Assembly: GCF_027596085.1 (NCBI RefSeq) | Contig: NC_072465.1 | Coordinates: 14,188,857-14,252,856, forward strand | Direction of reading: 5' to 3' | From: Anoplopoma fimbria | Lineage: Eukaryota > Chordata > Actinopteri > Perciformes > Anoplopomatidae | Length of the DNA: 64,000 nucleotides | Part shown: positions 21,426-63,927 of the stretch, piece by piece | Numbering within the stretch: the stretch's first letter is position 1 | How the letters are laid out: each line of letters opens with the position of its first letter | Program-made: the position numbers and the translations under genes | The notes under the pieces: generated by a model | What the model was told of the DNA's origin: nothing | The model's input: only the letters and a program-made list of their open reading frames with translations | Databases searched by the model: none

Positions 21426-22019
21426 CACACTTGCACACTGAGTGAGTGGAAACTTCAGCATTTGTCAGGAATCTGACAAAGGTCACAGGTTAAAAGGGAA
21501 ATACCCTGTGTCCTTAAAGCGGGCTATTTTTAGTCCCAAAAAATAATGAATGAAAAAGATAAATAACAAATTTGCCCACCAGAATTTGTACAAGGCACAG
21601 TGGAGTTTACTGTTAGAGAACACCTTTAAGACCAACATGAGGAACTGTAGGACATGCAACTGTTTTTAAATTAAACAGAAGTAAGAACAGTTTTGAATAA
21701 AGCATTAAAGGCCATTTAAAATAATGGGCCCCAGTATCTCTGAAATCTTTACGTCTTGTAAAGTTTCTTCTCCTTTTGCAACTTTCAGAGTATGTTTGAT
21801 TTTTGAAACCATGGTTTTCAGTTATACTTTATTCCCAATCAGATTGCTGTATTCATGATTACTGTCAGTTGAAAAGCACATTTGGGTCAAGTAGACTTAG
21901 TAGTTCCTGTTTACCTGTTGCTGCTGATAATTTGTGAGACACACGCGAGGAACACTTTTATCATTATAACAGATTCCTGACAAATGCTGAAGTTGCCACT
22001 CACTCAGTGTGCGTGTGTG
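21426..22019. mobile_element. Candidate MITE-like element with about 50-bp terminal inverted repeats
   Basis: The left arm (21426-21475) and the reverse complement of the right arm (21970-22019) share CACACTGAGTGAGTGG, one A/C difference, then AACTTCAGCATTTGTCAGGA and ATCTG, so they are nearly identical over about 45-50 bp. The roughly 490-bp interior is non-coding. That is the form of a non-autonomous DNA transposon. The right end runs into a short GT tract, so a target-site duplication cannot be read with confidence. Confidence 0.65.
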
Positions 22020-22349
22020 TGTGTGTGCATGTGTCCTTTGCTACTTCTTCTATTGAGAATAAAAGTGCAGAGAGTACAGACTGATGTTATCCTGCCACAG
22101 CCATTGATCCATACAATCTTTTTTTCTGTCCCTGAAATTCTTCAGCAGGCTGTTTCTTTGAGGAAATACTTTTGAGACTTACTTCCTGGTAGTGGTCAAA
22201 TATTAACCTTTTATTTTTAACGCCCTTTTTACATTTCAAATAACTCATTGGAAAAGAAGAAGATGACTCTTTCTGGGCAACTGGAGACATTTTCTTTTCA
22301 GATGTATAATTCTATGGAATTAACCCTGTTAAGATGGAGAAGTTGTTTG

Positions 22350-22351
<2 letters not shown>

Positions 22352-22423
<72 letters not shown>

Positions 22424-22444
22424 GTGTGTGTGTGTGTGTGCGCA

Positions 22445-22507
<63 letters not shown>

Positions 22508-22524
22508 GTGTGTGTGTGTGTGCG

Positions 22525-22595
<71 letters not shown>

Positions 22596-22612
22596 GTGTG
22601 TGTGTGTGTGCG

Positions 22613-22672
<60 letters not shown>

Positions 22673-22690
22673 CGTGTGTGTGTGTGTGCG

Positions 22691-22736
<46 letters not shown>
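22352..22736. repeat. Compound (TG)n array with regular CG and CGCATG interruptions
   Basis: A 385-bp alternating purine-pyrimidine tract. CGCATG occurs at 22441, 22523, 22611 and 22689, each preceded about 16-22 bp upstream by a CGTG variant, so the array is built of about four modules of roughly 78-88 bp. It is followed by GAGAGAGAGACAGAGAGA. All reading frames through it are artefacts. Confidence 0.97.
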
Positions 22737-22745
<9 letters not shown>

Positions 22746-22759
22746 CAGAGAGACTGGAG

Positions 22760-24640
22760 CTGCAGGCAGAGCCAGTTTCTACAGAGGAGTTCAGCTGGCT
22801 CACCCACTCTTAAAGGCAGATGATGTTTGCATGAAGCTTGAGTGACAAACTGACATGATGACAAGAGATAAGATGGCTGGCTACAGGAAGAACACTTCCT
22901 GCTGTGCAACTTGCCTTGGTTTATAATAATACTCACTTGTCAGGCTATAAGCTGTTAACTCATTCACAAATTAGTCCAAAGTACATCAGTAAGATCTTGC
23001 AGCAATAGAATGATACAGCAATAAAACAATCTTATATTACCAAGGCACAGTCAAAAAGGAGTGGAGGGGTCAAATCCCGATCGTTCAGACAACAGATGTA
23101 AGAAATGTTCCTGAGGATCAAGTATGACAAAGTGACTTATACAACAGAGCAGGACGAGAACTGATTTTTTGGGGCATGATTTGTTGTCTTTTTTAGAAGG
23201 CCGAGTTAGAAGGGGTGTATGTTTTTCTACAGGGCGGAAAAAAGGTCCATTCTTTGTTGTTTGATTATGATGGGGAAAGAGGAAGTGACTCACTGGTTCT
23301 GACCGTAATAATATGTTGACTCTGTATTTGCATTTTCAAAGTGATTGAGCACAAAAATGTAAAGAGTTCAAATTAGTGTACACAATCTTCTTTAAATATA
23401 TGACTAATGCAGAATAAGGTGGAAAATGTGACCCCTGCATAGCTTCAGCCACACTGCTCTGAGAAAGTCTGAGAATCAGTGCAGATTTTTGAGAACAAAT
23501 GTCATACTTTGTTACAGGTTTCCAAGTGCCTGGCATCACATTGTAAATGATCTCACTCCGTCTTTTCAGATGTTCTCACTCCGTCTTTTCAGATGTTGGT
23601 ACCAAAAACCATGCACATGATAGATAAGGCATGCTTCTTTCCAATCTTCTCTGTTGAGGTCAAAGTGCCATGTAATCACAATGTCCGTGGTTTGTTTCAG
23701 TGGTACTCTCTGTCCACATCGTCCATCTTAACCATCAAACTTTCAAATAAAGGCAAAATGTGCCATCATCACATTGTTGTGAAGCCCTGTTGTGTAAATG
23801 GACACAAAGCCAATCTTGCTGGGACTGCATAACCTAAAAACTGCACACACAAGTTGCAGTTTTTTGAGAGTATTTTCCTCTACTTTTGTACATTTAGAAC
23901 ATGTACTTCCAAATAATTCTCTCCTCTTTGTTTATTTTCTGGATCTTCCCAGAACTCAACCTAAAACGAATGAGTGTTGGTTGTCTTTGCCTCTTAACAT
24001 AATAGTCTACCCCCCAATATTAGATCATCCCTCACGCTTTCTTACTGATGTTTCTTTAAATGTTATTTCTGTTTTGTTAATTCTATTTTTGTTGGTAATT
24101 CTATATTTGTCCTGTCTGTATTATGGCATGCGTTTATTGTGAAGCACTTTCTAAACTAACTTTTGTTTTGAAAAGTGCACTATAATATCCAAAGCCTTTC
24201 TCATCCAAACTATTTGGCCTTTCCCCTGGATGTGAGAGACTGCATCATCCAGGTTGTGTAAGTGCTGTGGCTGCAGACAGGCACTCCCACATAAATCAGT
24301 GCCAGAGAAACCGACGCTCCGGCCGCTGATTGGTTTGGCACTGCGCTCCAATCATTGAGCTGTAGTGATTCCTCTCACACGGGATGAAGCGGGCAGCTCG
24401 GGGAGTTACGGCTCAGTTAAATGTCAAACAGAGAAAACACAAACAGGTTTTCACCACAGGGCGGATTTACGTCTTCATTTGAGTACTAGAAGAAAGTGGA
24501 CGAAAGGAATAAGAAAGACAATTTGGTTTAAACCAACAACTACGGTTTCTAAATGGACTCCCTCGGATTGACAGGACCGAGGACGATATTTGATGCTAAA
24601 GGAACAAACGTCTTCTTATTAATGTGATGGCAATGTTTGT
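22760..24640. other. Intergenic region and putative upstream region of erbb3
   Basis: No coding exon or RNA gene is recognised. A perfect tandem duplication of 23 bp lies at 23551-23596. The last 400 bp before erbb3 exon 1 should contain its promoter and 5' UTR, but I see no TATA box or other decisive motif. Confidence 0.5.
23551..23596. repeat. Perfect two-copy 23-bp tandem duplication
   Basis: The unit beginning TCTCACTCCGTCTTTTCAGA is repeated exactly once, head to tail, with no mismatches. This indicates a recent slippage or duplication event. Confidence 0.95.
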
Positions 24641-24674
24641 TTAAAACGTCACCGACTTGGAAACTAAAGTGAGG

Positions 24675-41104
<16,430 letters not shown>

Positions 41105-41800
41105 AGAACATTTTAAATGTCATGAGCTTCCCTCCGAGACATAGTCATGAAGGACCCGAAACAGGAAATGCAATCTAAAGACATGTTTATAATGTAGCCA
41201 ATGACACAATTTCAAAAATGCTTGACTATTCAACAGGCTCTGCTGCGTTATTTCTTATATTCAAGCCTATGATTTAGGGCATTTCCAGAAATAAAAGCAC
41301 TGACTTTGGAAAACACTAACAGAAATGAAAAGAATTCAAGCTATATTTTTCTGTTTACATTTTGAAATGAACAAAGCTTTTTCAGAACAAATTTTTTTGT
41401 TTGGAGTTTGGACTTTTTATGTTATGAGACCTCTTTTAATGATGGTATATGAAATACATTTTCCACTCATTAAAATATTTTGAACTATTCTGAAGTACCA
41501 ACTTTTCATTTGAATTTACCTATATAACATGTGTGCAATGTGTGAATTGTGTTCTTCAGTCAAGTCTAATAATTAATGAAAAATATATTTCTTGACCTGT
41601 GAGCTTTCAGTCACATATCATGGGCTTTGTATCAGCACTTATGAATGATTCATTTTTAAATGTTCACATGCATCCAACTATTATTTGATGTTAACTTATC
41701 ATTTTATATAACACTGACATTGTTAAACAATGACTTATGGGTATATTACTGCATCCGGTTCCACGAGATATTTTGGGCAGCATCCCTCTGCTTCTTGGCG
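41105..41800 (+). other. erbb3 3' UTR and spacer to pa2g4
   Basis: AATAAA at 41290-41295 is the first likely erbb3 poly(A) signal; ATTAAA near 41470 is a second. Fewer than 640 bp then remain to the pa2g4 promoter. No other feature is seen. Confidence 0.6.
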
Positions 41801-41815
41801 GTGTCGGGGTCGCTG

Positions 41816-41823
41816 TGACGTCA
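41816..41823. promoter_or_regulatory. Perfect CRE (TGACGTCA) in the pa2g4 promoter
   Basis: The palindrome TGACGTCA lies about 97 bp upstream of the pa2g4 ATG. It is the consensus binding site for CREB/ATF factors. No TATA box is evident. Confidence 0.7.
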
Positions 41824-41919
41824 CGGTGAAGTGGGAGGAGTTTGGTGTTAGAGTCGCGCTGAGCTTCCAGAAGCTGTCGCTGTTCGGGGCCCACTAGCGA
41901 CTGAAACTTCACTGCCAAG

Positions 41920-46754
<4,835 letters not shown>

Positions 46755-46956
46755 AAAAATACTGCCTTTCCACACATCCAGGACCCCAAAGAGAAGCAAG
46801 AGGAAACATGACAAATTGCCCCAAACTCTCACCCCATTATACACCTTTGATTTCACAAACTTAAACGGATGAATTATAGATCCTAAATGGATGCTTAACC
46901 CTTTACTGCGTTCACTTAAAGTACATGTTACTTTTTCCTCCCTAACTTGAGTAAAT

Positions 46957-46962
46957 AATAAA
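46957..46962 (+). other. poly(A) signal of pa2g4
   Basis: AATAAA about 200 bp after the stop codon is the first likely pa2g4 polyadenylation signal. Further candidates occur downstream. Confidence 0.6.
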
Positions 46963-46969
46963 GAATATT

Positions 46970-48400
46970 TGCAAATAGTTTTATATCTTTGAAAGTACTT
47001 GTTGCCAAATGGTATGTGTGAAACTGGCGCCTGTTTATTTGTATTTTTTCTTTTTTTACTTAAATAATCTTTTCATCCTCTTGAAGTTTGTATTATTCAC
47101 AACTTTCAAGTAAAACTGAAGCTTACAATGGCCAATAATGGAAGTGAATCAGTCTGTATTTCTGACATTCAACATCAGTGAAGGATTATAAGATGTTACC
47201 AACAGAAACATGGCTCATGTTTGTAAACTCAATATTCCTCAGGCTTTGCAACCATCTTGGATTCCACTGTTGTTTGAATGGGTTGGTTCGACTGAATTGT
47301 TGCAAGTTGTTTCCATTTGGCAATAAAGTTGCAAGTTATCTAAACTTGTTTATATGTAAACAAAGATTTATAGTGAAAATGTGCCAGTAAAAAATATTTT
47401 ATTGGCTGGTTTAAGAGCACTTTTATGAGTGAGATTCACGTGATGACAAGTTTATTCATCTAGTGCATTATGGAAAACTGACCTTTTTAGCATTTTAAAA
47501 CATTATGCAGTAAAGGGTTGAACTATTATTGTGAGCAAAGAAATAAATAAATTGGCAAATGACAGTAATAACAAGGACTTCAGTATAAAAGATGGCTTTT
47601 GCGTCAGAGTTAATGTTTGTTAGTGTTTATGGTTAGTTTTCCATCATCAAGGCCTGACCACATATTTAGCGGTAACTACAGTGTTTTAACCACACTATTC
47701 TTTTAAAGTATTGACCTGAGCGAAAGACTGGAATATCATTAAGGATAATAGCAAAAAACTTAAGTTGTAATCAGCTTTACTTTAGGGAACAAAACTGCCA
47801 CATTTACTGCCATTCCCTTGAACTTTATGAAAAGATAAAATCGTATATGTTCCACTTTTGAAAACTTTTCTATTAGTGACACCTGTTACTTGCTTTACTA
47901 CGTCATTGGTCTTGTGAAATATGAAATTTAAAGCTGACCATGTTTTAAAAAAGGGTTTTTTTATGGGTGTTTTCAGTGGAATGGACCAGTAAGAGATCAT
48001 TTCAGGTCTTGAGTTTCATTTCGAGGTCGGGGTCAGATTTGTCAACCGCTGAACATGTTGAGAAAAGTAAAATTCTACTTTGTAGCTCAATCAGTGGGCA
48101 ATGGAACTTTACATCTAATGAAATAAAAACATTTTCATACATTTCTGTTGGTTTTCTCTGAAGGTTATTTTGTTAAGGTTCAGTATTGGAAATGTCTGCA
48201 ATTAATTATAACTACCTGCCCATTTAAGTAAAATGGTATGTTTAGAAAATGTGTTGAAAGAAAAGGAATAATCTGGTATCAAATATCTGAGTATATTTGC
48301 CCATTGTGGGAAATATTAGAAATCAATGAACCAAGCTTCTTTATGGCAACATTAGATGTTCAAGTAGTTGACATAATTGCCTAGTTATTTGATTGATTTC
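46970..48400. other. Spacer downstream of pa2g4
   Basis: About 1.4 kb of AT-rich sequence. I see no coding exon, RNA gene or recognised repeat. Part could be an extended pa2g4 3' UTR. Confidence 0.5.
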
Positions 48401-48412
48401 CCAACGATTTTA

Positions 48413-49520
48413 TTCAATTCAGTTTATTTTGTATAGCCCAGAATCACAAATTACAAATTTGCCTCAGAGGGCTTTACGATCTATACACATGCCACATCCT
48501 CTGTCCCGGAACCCTCACATCGGCACAGGAAAAACTCCCCTAAAAAACCCTTTAACAAGGAGAAAAAAGGAAGAAACCTATGGGAGAGCGACAGAGGAGG
48601 GATCCTTCTCCCAGGATGGACAGAATGCAATAGATGTCGTGTACAGAATTAAATTAAATTCAGTTCAATTCAGTTTATTTTGTATAGCCCAGAATCACAA
48701 ATTACAAATTTGCCTCAGAGGGCTTTACAATCTGTGCACATGCGACATCCTCTGTCCTTCCCTCACATCGGCACAGGAAAAACTCCCCTAAAAAACCCCT
48801 TTAACAGGGAGAAAAAAGGAAGAAACCTATGGGAGAACGACAGAGGAGGGATCCTTCTCCCAGGATGGACAGAATGCAATAGATGTCATGTGTACAGAAT
48901 GAGCAGCATAACAGTTCTTAGATACAACACATTCAATGTATATGACATAAATTATTCATATAATAAGACTACTTATAATAACAGCAGCAATTATTACAGT
49001 AGAATTATAGCCATGAAAATAGGGATAGTAATGTGACTAATAATAATAATCGAAGTAGCAGTGGGTGTCAGTCGGCTCACAGCAGGAGGCACGACTACGG
49101 TCCAGGTACCACAACGATTCATGGAAACCTGCAGAACGAGAAAGCAAAAGGGCTTCAGGGTGGAAGTAAAGCTAAAATGCTTAATGGTACAGGTAATAGT
49201 AATAGTAATGTGACTAGTAATAATAATAATGGTGGTAGCAGTCGGTGTCAGCAGGGCCGTAGCAGGATGCACATCCACGGTCCAGGTACAGCCACGATTT
49301 ATAGAAGCCTGCGAAGCGAGAAAGCACAAAGACTCCAGGGTAGAAGCAAGTCAATAAGCGTAATAGTACAGGCAATAATAATAGTAATGTGACTAATAAT
49401 GATAGTGGTAGTAGTAGTGGGTGTCAGCAGGGCCTCAGTAGGTGGCACGATGACGAATGAACAGCATAACAGAGATACAACACATTCAATGTATATGACA
49501 TAAATGATTCATATAATCAC
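48413..49520. repeat. Composite dispersed-repeat block with internally duplicated modules
   Basis: Three repeated modules are visible. Module A occurs twice (48413-48650 and 48660-48900). It contains CAGTTTATTTTGTATAGCCC, TTTGCCTCAGAGGGCTTTAC, CACATCGGCACAGGAAAAAC and GGGATCCTTCTCCCAGGATG, with only a few differences and a short indel. Module B occurs two and a half times (49028-49195, 49198-49380, 49382-49450), with GTGTCAG, CGGTCCAGGTAC and CCTGC(A/G)(A/G)A(A/G)CGAGAAAGCA. Module C (AACAGCATAACAG...ACACATTCAATGTATATGAC) flanks B on both sides (about 48901-48966 and 49456-49518). I recall module A from many acanthomorph genomes. No transposase is encoded here, and the open frames inside are not conserved protein. 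Confidence 0.85.
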
Positions 49521-49524
49521 AGTA

Positions 49525-50095
49525 ATATGATATCATAATGGATATTGATAACACAATATTAAATGACATATAGCCTACCTTAATAAAAAGAATTTGACAT
49601 ATCTCCCTCTCCTGAGCATCAGCATGTTTTTTTAGGTTAGAAAAGGTATAATCAATTATAAAAATAAAAACAACTGAAAATGTTTTGTTTTTTGACAAAT
49701 AAAAACAGAAACAACTGTCAAGTTCAATGTAGTAACTGCTGGATCATTTCACACAATACTTATCAGCAGATTAAGGTAAATTGCATTTTAGTGACGTTAC
49801 GTCTAGGATTTAAATGCTCTTCTATTTACTTTACTTTACTTGATTTTACTTGTCTGTTACAATTTTCTTAATTTTTTAAAATTTATTTTAGTTCAGTAGT
49901 TAGAGATAAAAATGTAGAGATTTCTTTTTTAGCAAAACATCAGGTTAATTTCTTTCCAACATAATAGACTCATTTTCGTTCAAGATCCTGAAAACGTCTT
50001 TAATTGTCTAAAAAAGTGGATATTCCATTATAACAAGGCGCCATATATCAATACAATTACTTTTGAGTAGGTAAGACGCAGACTTGACCATCAAA
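49525..50095. other. Spacer upstream of rpl41
   Basis: About 570 bp of AT-rich sequence with no recognised feature. Confidence 0.5.
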
Positions 50096-50096
50096 G

Positions 50097-50163
50097 ACTA
50101 CATTTCCCGTGCTAAGAACACCACAGTTGGCGCTCGAACATGACGTCATCACCTGTATAAATA
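50097..50163 (+). promoter_or_regulatory. rpl41 promoter: ZNF143/Staf-like site, CRE and TATA-like box
   Basis: ACTACATTTCCCGTGC (50097-50112) resembles the ZNF143/Staf motif ACTACAATTCCCAG(A/C)(A/G)TGC. TGACGTCA (50141-50148) is a perfect CRE. TATAAATA (50156-50163) lies about 25-30 bp before the pyrimidine run CACATCCTCTTTCCG, the likely TOP-type start. The order and spacing look like a strong housekeeping promoter. Binding is inferred from the motifs only. Confidence 0.65.
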
Positions 50164-50328
50164 CCGCCCTCTCTCTTCGTCACATCCTCTTTCCGCTGCT
50201 CTTCTCGCTTTGAGGTATGGAAAGTCGCTGCTCTGCTAACTGAATCCAAACCAATCCTTACATTTTCTTAATCATCCGCAGTCACTAATCATTGAATTGT
50301 ATTGTTTCCACAGATACTCATCCACACG

Positions 50329-51737
50329 ATGAGAGCCAAGGTGAGTTGACTGCCAAGTACTCGTATTTTTAGTGATTTGTTTCCTCTTCCTGTTGCGGTC
50401 AATGGCGCTAGCTAGCGTTAGAACAGCACCGCCTGTTCTGCTTTGTTTACTGACTGAAGATGTTTCTCTATCATTACAATGTGTTACAATGCGTACCATG
50501 TAATTCTAAACTCTTAATACAAATGTGTAACGTAGTGTTAACGCTAAATGCGACTGTGCCATGAAGGCCCGTTTCTGTTGCATGCGCTAATGTTAGCACT
50601 GAGAACCTCCATGTTATTTTACCCAATGTGTTAATGCTGAAAGGCCCAGTCAATGCGTATGATCAACATTACTGTTAATTGCTTTTAATACGTGCAGTGC
50701 TCAGTAGTTTCTCTGCAGCATGAAAAGCATGCTGTCAGTCTGTAGGTGTGAGAGCAAGCATGGCAGACACGCCTGCACTGGTTGTACTCTAATGAATATC
50801 CCTCTTGTTTTCCAGTGGAGGAAGAAGCGTATGCGCAGGTAAGCATCATTGACTTGCTTTACATTTTCTACAAACTCCTAGTTGACAAAACATTTTTATT
50901 TTTATATGACCAACCTTGAAACTAGTCCATGTCTGCCATAATTAATGCGTTTATTACATGCACAATTCAACACCAGCACTTGATCAATGCCTCTGTTGCC
51001 AATTTCAATACCCTTTACTAATTGAAGCAGTGCCTTACTATTGAAAGGCAGTATTGACAGTGCTAAGTACATTTAAAACTCCTGTAGGCTAGTAATGCTT
51101 AGAACTTTCAATACCACTGTGGATGTTAAAAAAAACCCCTAAAAAACCCTGCAAGTTATAGTTGGGTGTCATATTTTAAATGCTCACCCATAGTTCACTA
51201 AGGTCTTTAGAGTGCTGAACGCAGGTTTGGAACCTGTTCCACAAGTATGTGCATGGCACTGCTAACAGGTTAAAAGATATTGTAGAGCATATTTGTCCAT
51301 GTGAAGATCAGTTATTTCTTAATTGGTCTCAAAGTTACTACTCATGATTTTTAAGATTAACCTGAAACATTATGGTAACATTTATTTAAAGTGTTATAGT
51401 TTTTTATTTTTTTGCTGTGGTTTGATAAAGTAATTTATTTAAATGTGAGACTGAAGGAAGGTTTATGCAGTACTGTAACAAACCCTAAATGCAGATATTG
51501 GCATTACATTTAAACTAAACCTCATGTCCCAGCTTCAATTTAGTTTAATTCACTGTTAAAAGAATTGAGAATGAATGTTATTAGGAGTTTGCTATAATGT
51601 AAATAAATATATTTTAATTTATTTTTCACTAGTAAATGACCATTGATCAGCTGACTAATAAATGTTTGCTTTTTTTTTTTTTTTGTTTCAATAGGCTGAA
51701 GCGTAAAAGGCGAAAGATGAGGCAGAGGTCTAAGTAA
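50329..51737 (+). CDS. rpl41: 60S ribosomal protein L41 (eL41), 25 residues
   Basis: Coding exons are 50329-50340, 50816-50838 and 51695-51737 (TAA 51735-51737). A non-coding first exon ends at 50214 (GAG|GTATGG), and exon 2 begins at 50314 after CAG. The joined frame is 25 aa: MRAK, then WRKKRMRR, then LKRKRRKMRQRSK. This is eL41, among the shortest eukaryotic proteins. It is an almost wholly basic helix that bridges the two ribosomal subunits near the decoding site. All junctions are GT-AG. Because the coding parts are 12, 23 and 43 bp, ORF finders miss this gene. Its place right after pa2g4 is the same as in human. AATAAA at 51996-52001 ends the mRNA. Introns were scanned for C/D-box snoRNAs without a convincing hit. 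Confidence 0.97.
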
Positions 51738-51995
51738 ACCCTCATCCCCGCCAGCTGTGACCCCGTTGGAGCCTCTCCAGTTGACCGACTCGTGTGGCTG
51801 AAGTGGAGCCTCATCAATGGAACGGAGGCCTGAACCCTGATTTCAGATGACTGCGCATCTCATGGGGCCTGCTGTGAAAGTCTGACTGGAAAAGGCAAAG
51901 ACGCTGGACAACCGACATCTGAACCACAGCTGCTTTGTTCATGGACCATAATACATATTGTTTACCAACAACTGTCATGTGGTGTTGTATTGAAC

Positions 51996-52001
51996 AATAA
52001 A
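51996..52001 (+). other. poly(A) signal of rpl41
   Basis: AATAAA about 260 bp after the rpl41 stop, followed by a GT-rich stretch (TTTGTGACAATG). Confidence 0.75.
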
Positions 52002-52159
52002 TGAACACTGTTTAAAATTTGTGACAATGTTACGCCTCTTAATTAATGTGACTGTTGGCATATTTCACGTCACGTGCCTCCTATGACTTGGTCTTTACTG
52101 TATTGATTGCACCATGTGCTCATTTACCTCCGCCCAAGTTTGAATCGCATCATGTTTAT

Positions 52160-52281
52160 GAAGCTAAGATAATCCTTTATTATCTCAGTGGGGAATTACA
52201 GCAGCATAGGGTAAAGTGCACACAAGAGACATTAAGATAAGATAAAAATGAAATGTAAAAAAAAAAAAAAAAAAAAAAAAC
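52160..52281 (+). repeat. Retroposon-like fragment ending in poly(A)
   Basis: 'AAGATAATCCTTTATTATCT', 'CAGTGGGGAATTACAGCAGC' and 'GGGTAAAGTGCACACAAGAG' resemble a common fish repeat, and the segment ends in about 24 consecutive A (52257-52280). A poly(A) end suggests retroposition. The family is not named. Confidence 0.5.
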
Positions 52282-52789
52282 AAGCTCTAAACGGAGCTGT
52301 ATACAGGTAATGTAAAATGACTCAAAGTGATAAGTGGTGTCTACAGACCGTAAAGGATATTTTAAAAAATGACTTAATTCTAAAATTAGAGACAAAATAT
52401 TATTCGCTTGTGAAAACCCTCAATGCTAAAATGTGTCACGTAACACCTAGATTTTGATTCCAATGTGCTGGAGTCCTGAGGGGCTGCATATGCATTCTGC
52501 ACAAGTCATTGCAATAAAGGGTCATAAATATAATTTTTTCCCCGTCCAAGGACTATTAATGAATAACTCATTTTTCTGTTGTAGCACGGGACACCAACAG
52601 CATACATGTGTTACACACGTGTATAAATTCGCAGTATATACAATTGTGTCGCGTTTGTGTTAAAAATAAAATGCCAGTTGGTAGTGCAACTCAAGCAGAA
52701 CGGCCTCCAATCTGCAAAGTAACTGTAGCTGTGGCTAACTTAAATCTGTCATATAAAAGAATTGGAATAAACAGAACAATACTTGCCTC

Positions 52790-52880
52790 TGCAGATGGAA
52801 ATACTCAACGAAAAGTACAAGTATCTCGAAATTGTACCAGTGCTTAAAGATGAATGTGTTTATAGTTACTTTACACTTAA
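52790..52880 (+). repeat. Fragment of the 'TTAAGTAAAA'-type teleost repeat
   Basis: 'TGGAAATACTCAACGAAAAG', 'TACAAGTATCTCGAAATTGT' and 'GTTACTTTACACTTAATG' match the 3' part of the family seen at 25240-25545. It lies between rpl41 and crbn. Confidence 0.55.
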
Positions 52881-53084
52881 TGGATTCGGTAATCATAACG
52901 TGTCTCAGTGAGAGCAGATATTTTCTCATAAACAGGGACATGGGTGCCAATTGGAGCTTGAAATGGTCGAGTATTGCAAATTTGTACCATGTAAATTAAA
53001 TAAATGATATTCCATGTATTAGACAAACACACACTCAAGTCGTAATCAGACAGGGAGGGTGTGAGAGTGACTGTAGTACCACAA

Positions 53085-53104
53085 CAATTCAATTCAATTC
53101 AATT
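53085..53104. repeat. Short (AATTC)n pentamer array
   Basis: Nearly four perfect AATTC units about 65 bp upstream of the crbn E-box region. Confidence 0.9.
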
Positions 53105-53167
53105 ATAGAGATGCTAAAATGGGATCATGACAGAACGTTTATTTCGCATAATTGAGCCTAGTTTCGA

Positions 53168-53200
53168 GTCACGTGACACGTCGCCAGAGGGCGCACGTGA
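53168..53200. promoter_or_regulatory. crbn promoter motif cluster: CLEAR-type E-box, CTCF-like core, second E-box
   Basis: GTCACGTGAC (53168-53177) is the exact palindromic CLEAR/M-box form bound by TFEB/MITF-type bHLH-Zip factors. TCGCCAGAGGGCGC (53181-53194) matches 12 of 14 positions of the CTCF core consensus. CACGTG recurs at 53194-53199. The cluster ends about 65 bp before the crbn ATG. Binding is inferred. Confidence 0.6.
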
Positions 53201-53264
53201 TCAGTCTGGACGCTGCACACTGAAGACGCCGTAGAAGAAGAGTTCGCATTGTAAACACAAGGAT

Positions 53265-63927
<10,663 letters not shown>

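Noticed and set aside
24657..24674. Upstream TTG start for erbb3
   Set aside because: The first true ATG is at 24675; a TTG start is not expected in a vertebrate mRNA.
48393..49392. Open frames of 111-132 residues in the composite repeat block
   Set aside because: They are different frames of the same duplicated repeat modules, show no protein domain, and are open by chance.
48413..49450. CRISPR-like spaced repeats
   Set aside because: The spaced repeats are degenerate, long, and lie in a vertebrate genome; they are transposon-type modules.
50341..51694. Possible intronic snoRNA in rpl41 (also looked for in rps26 and pa2g4 introns)
   Set aside because: I found no pair of C and D boxes with a terminal stem convincing enough to report.
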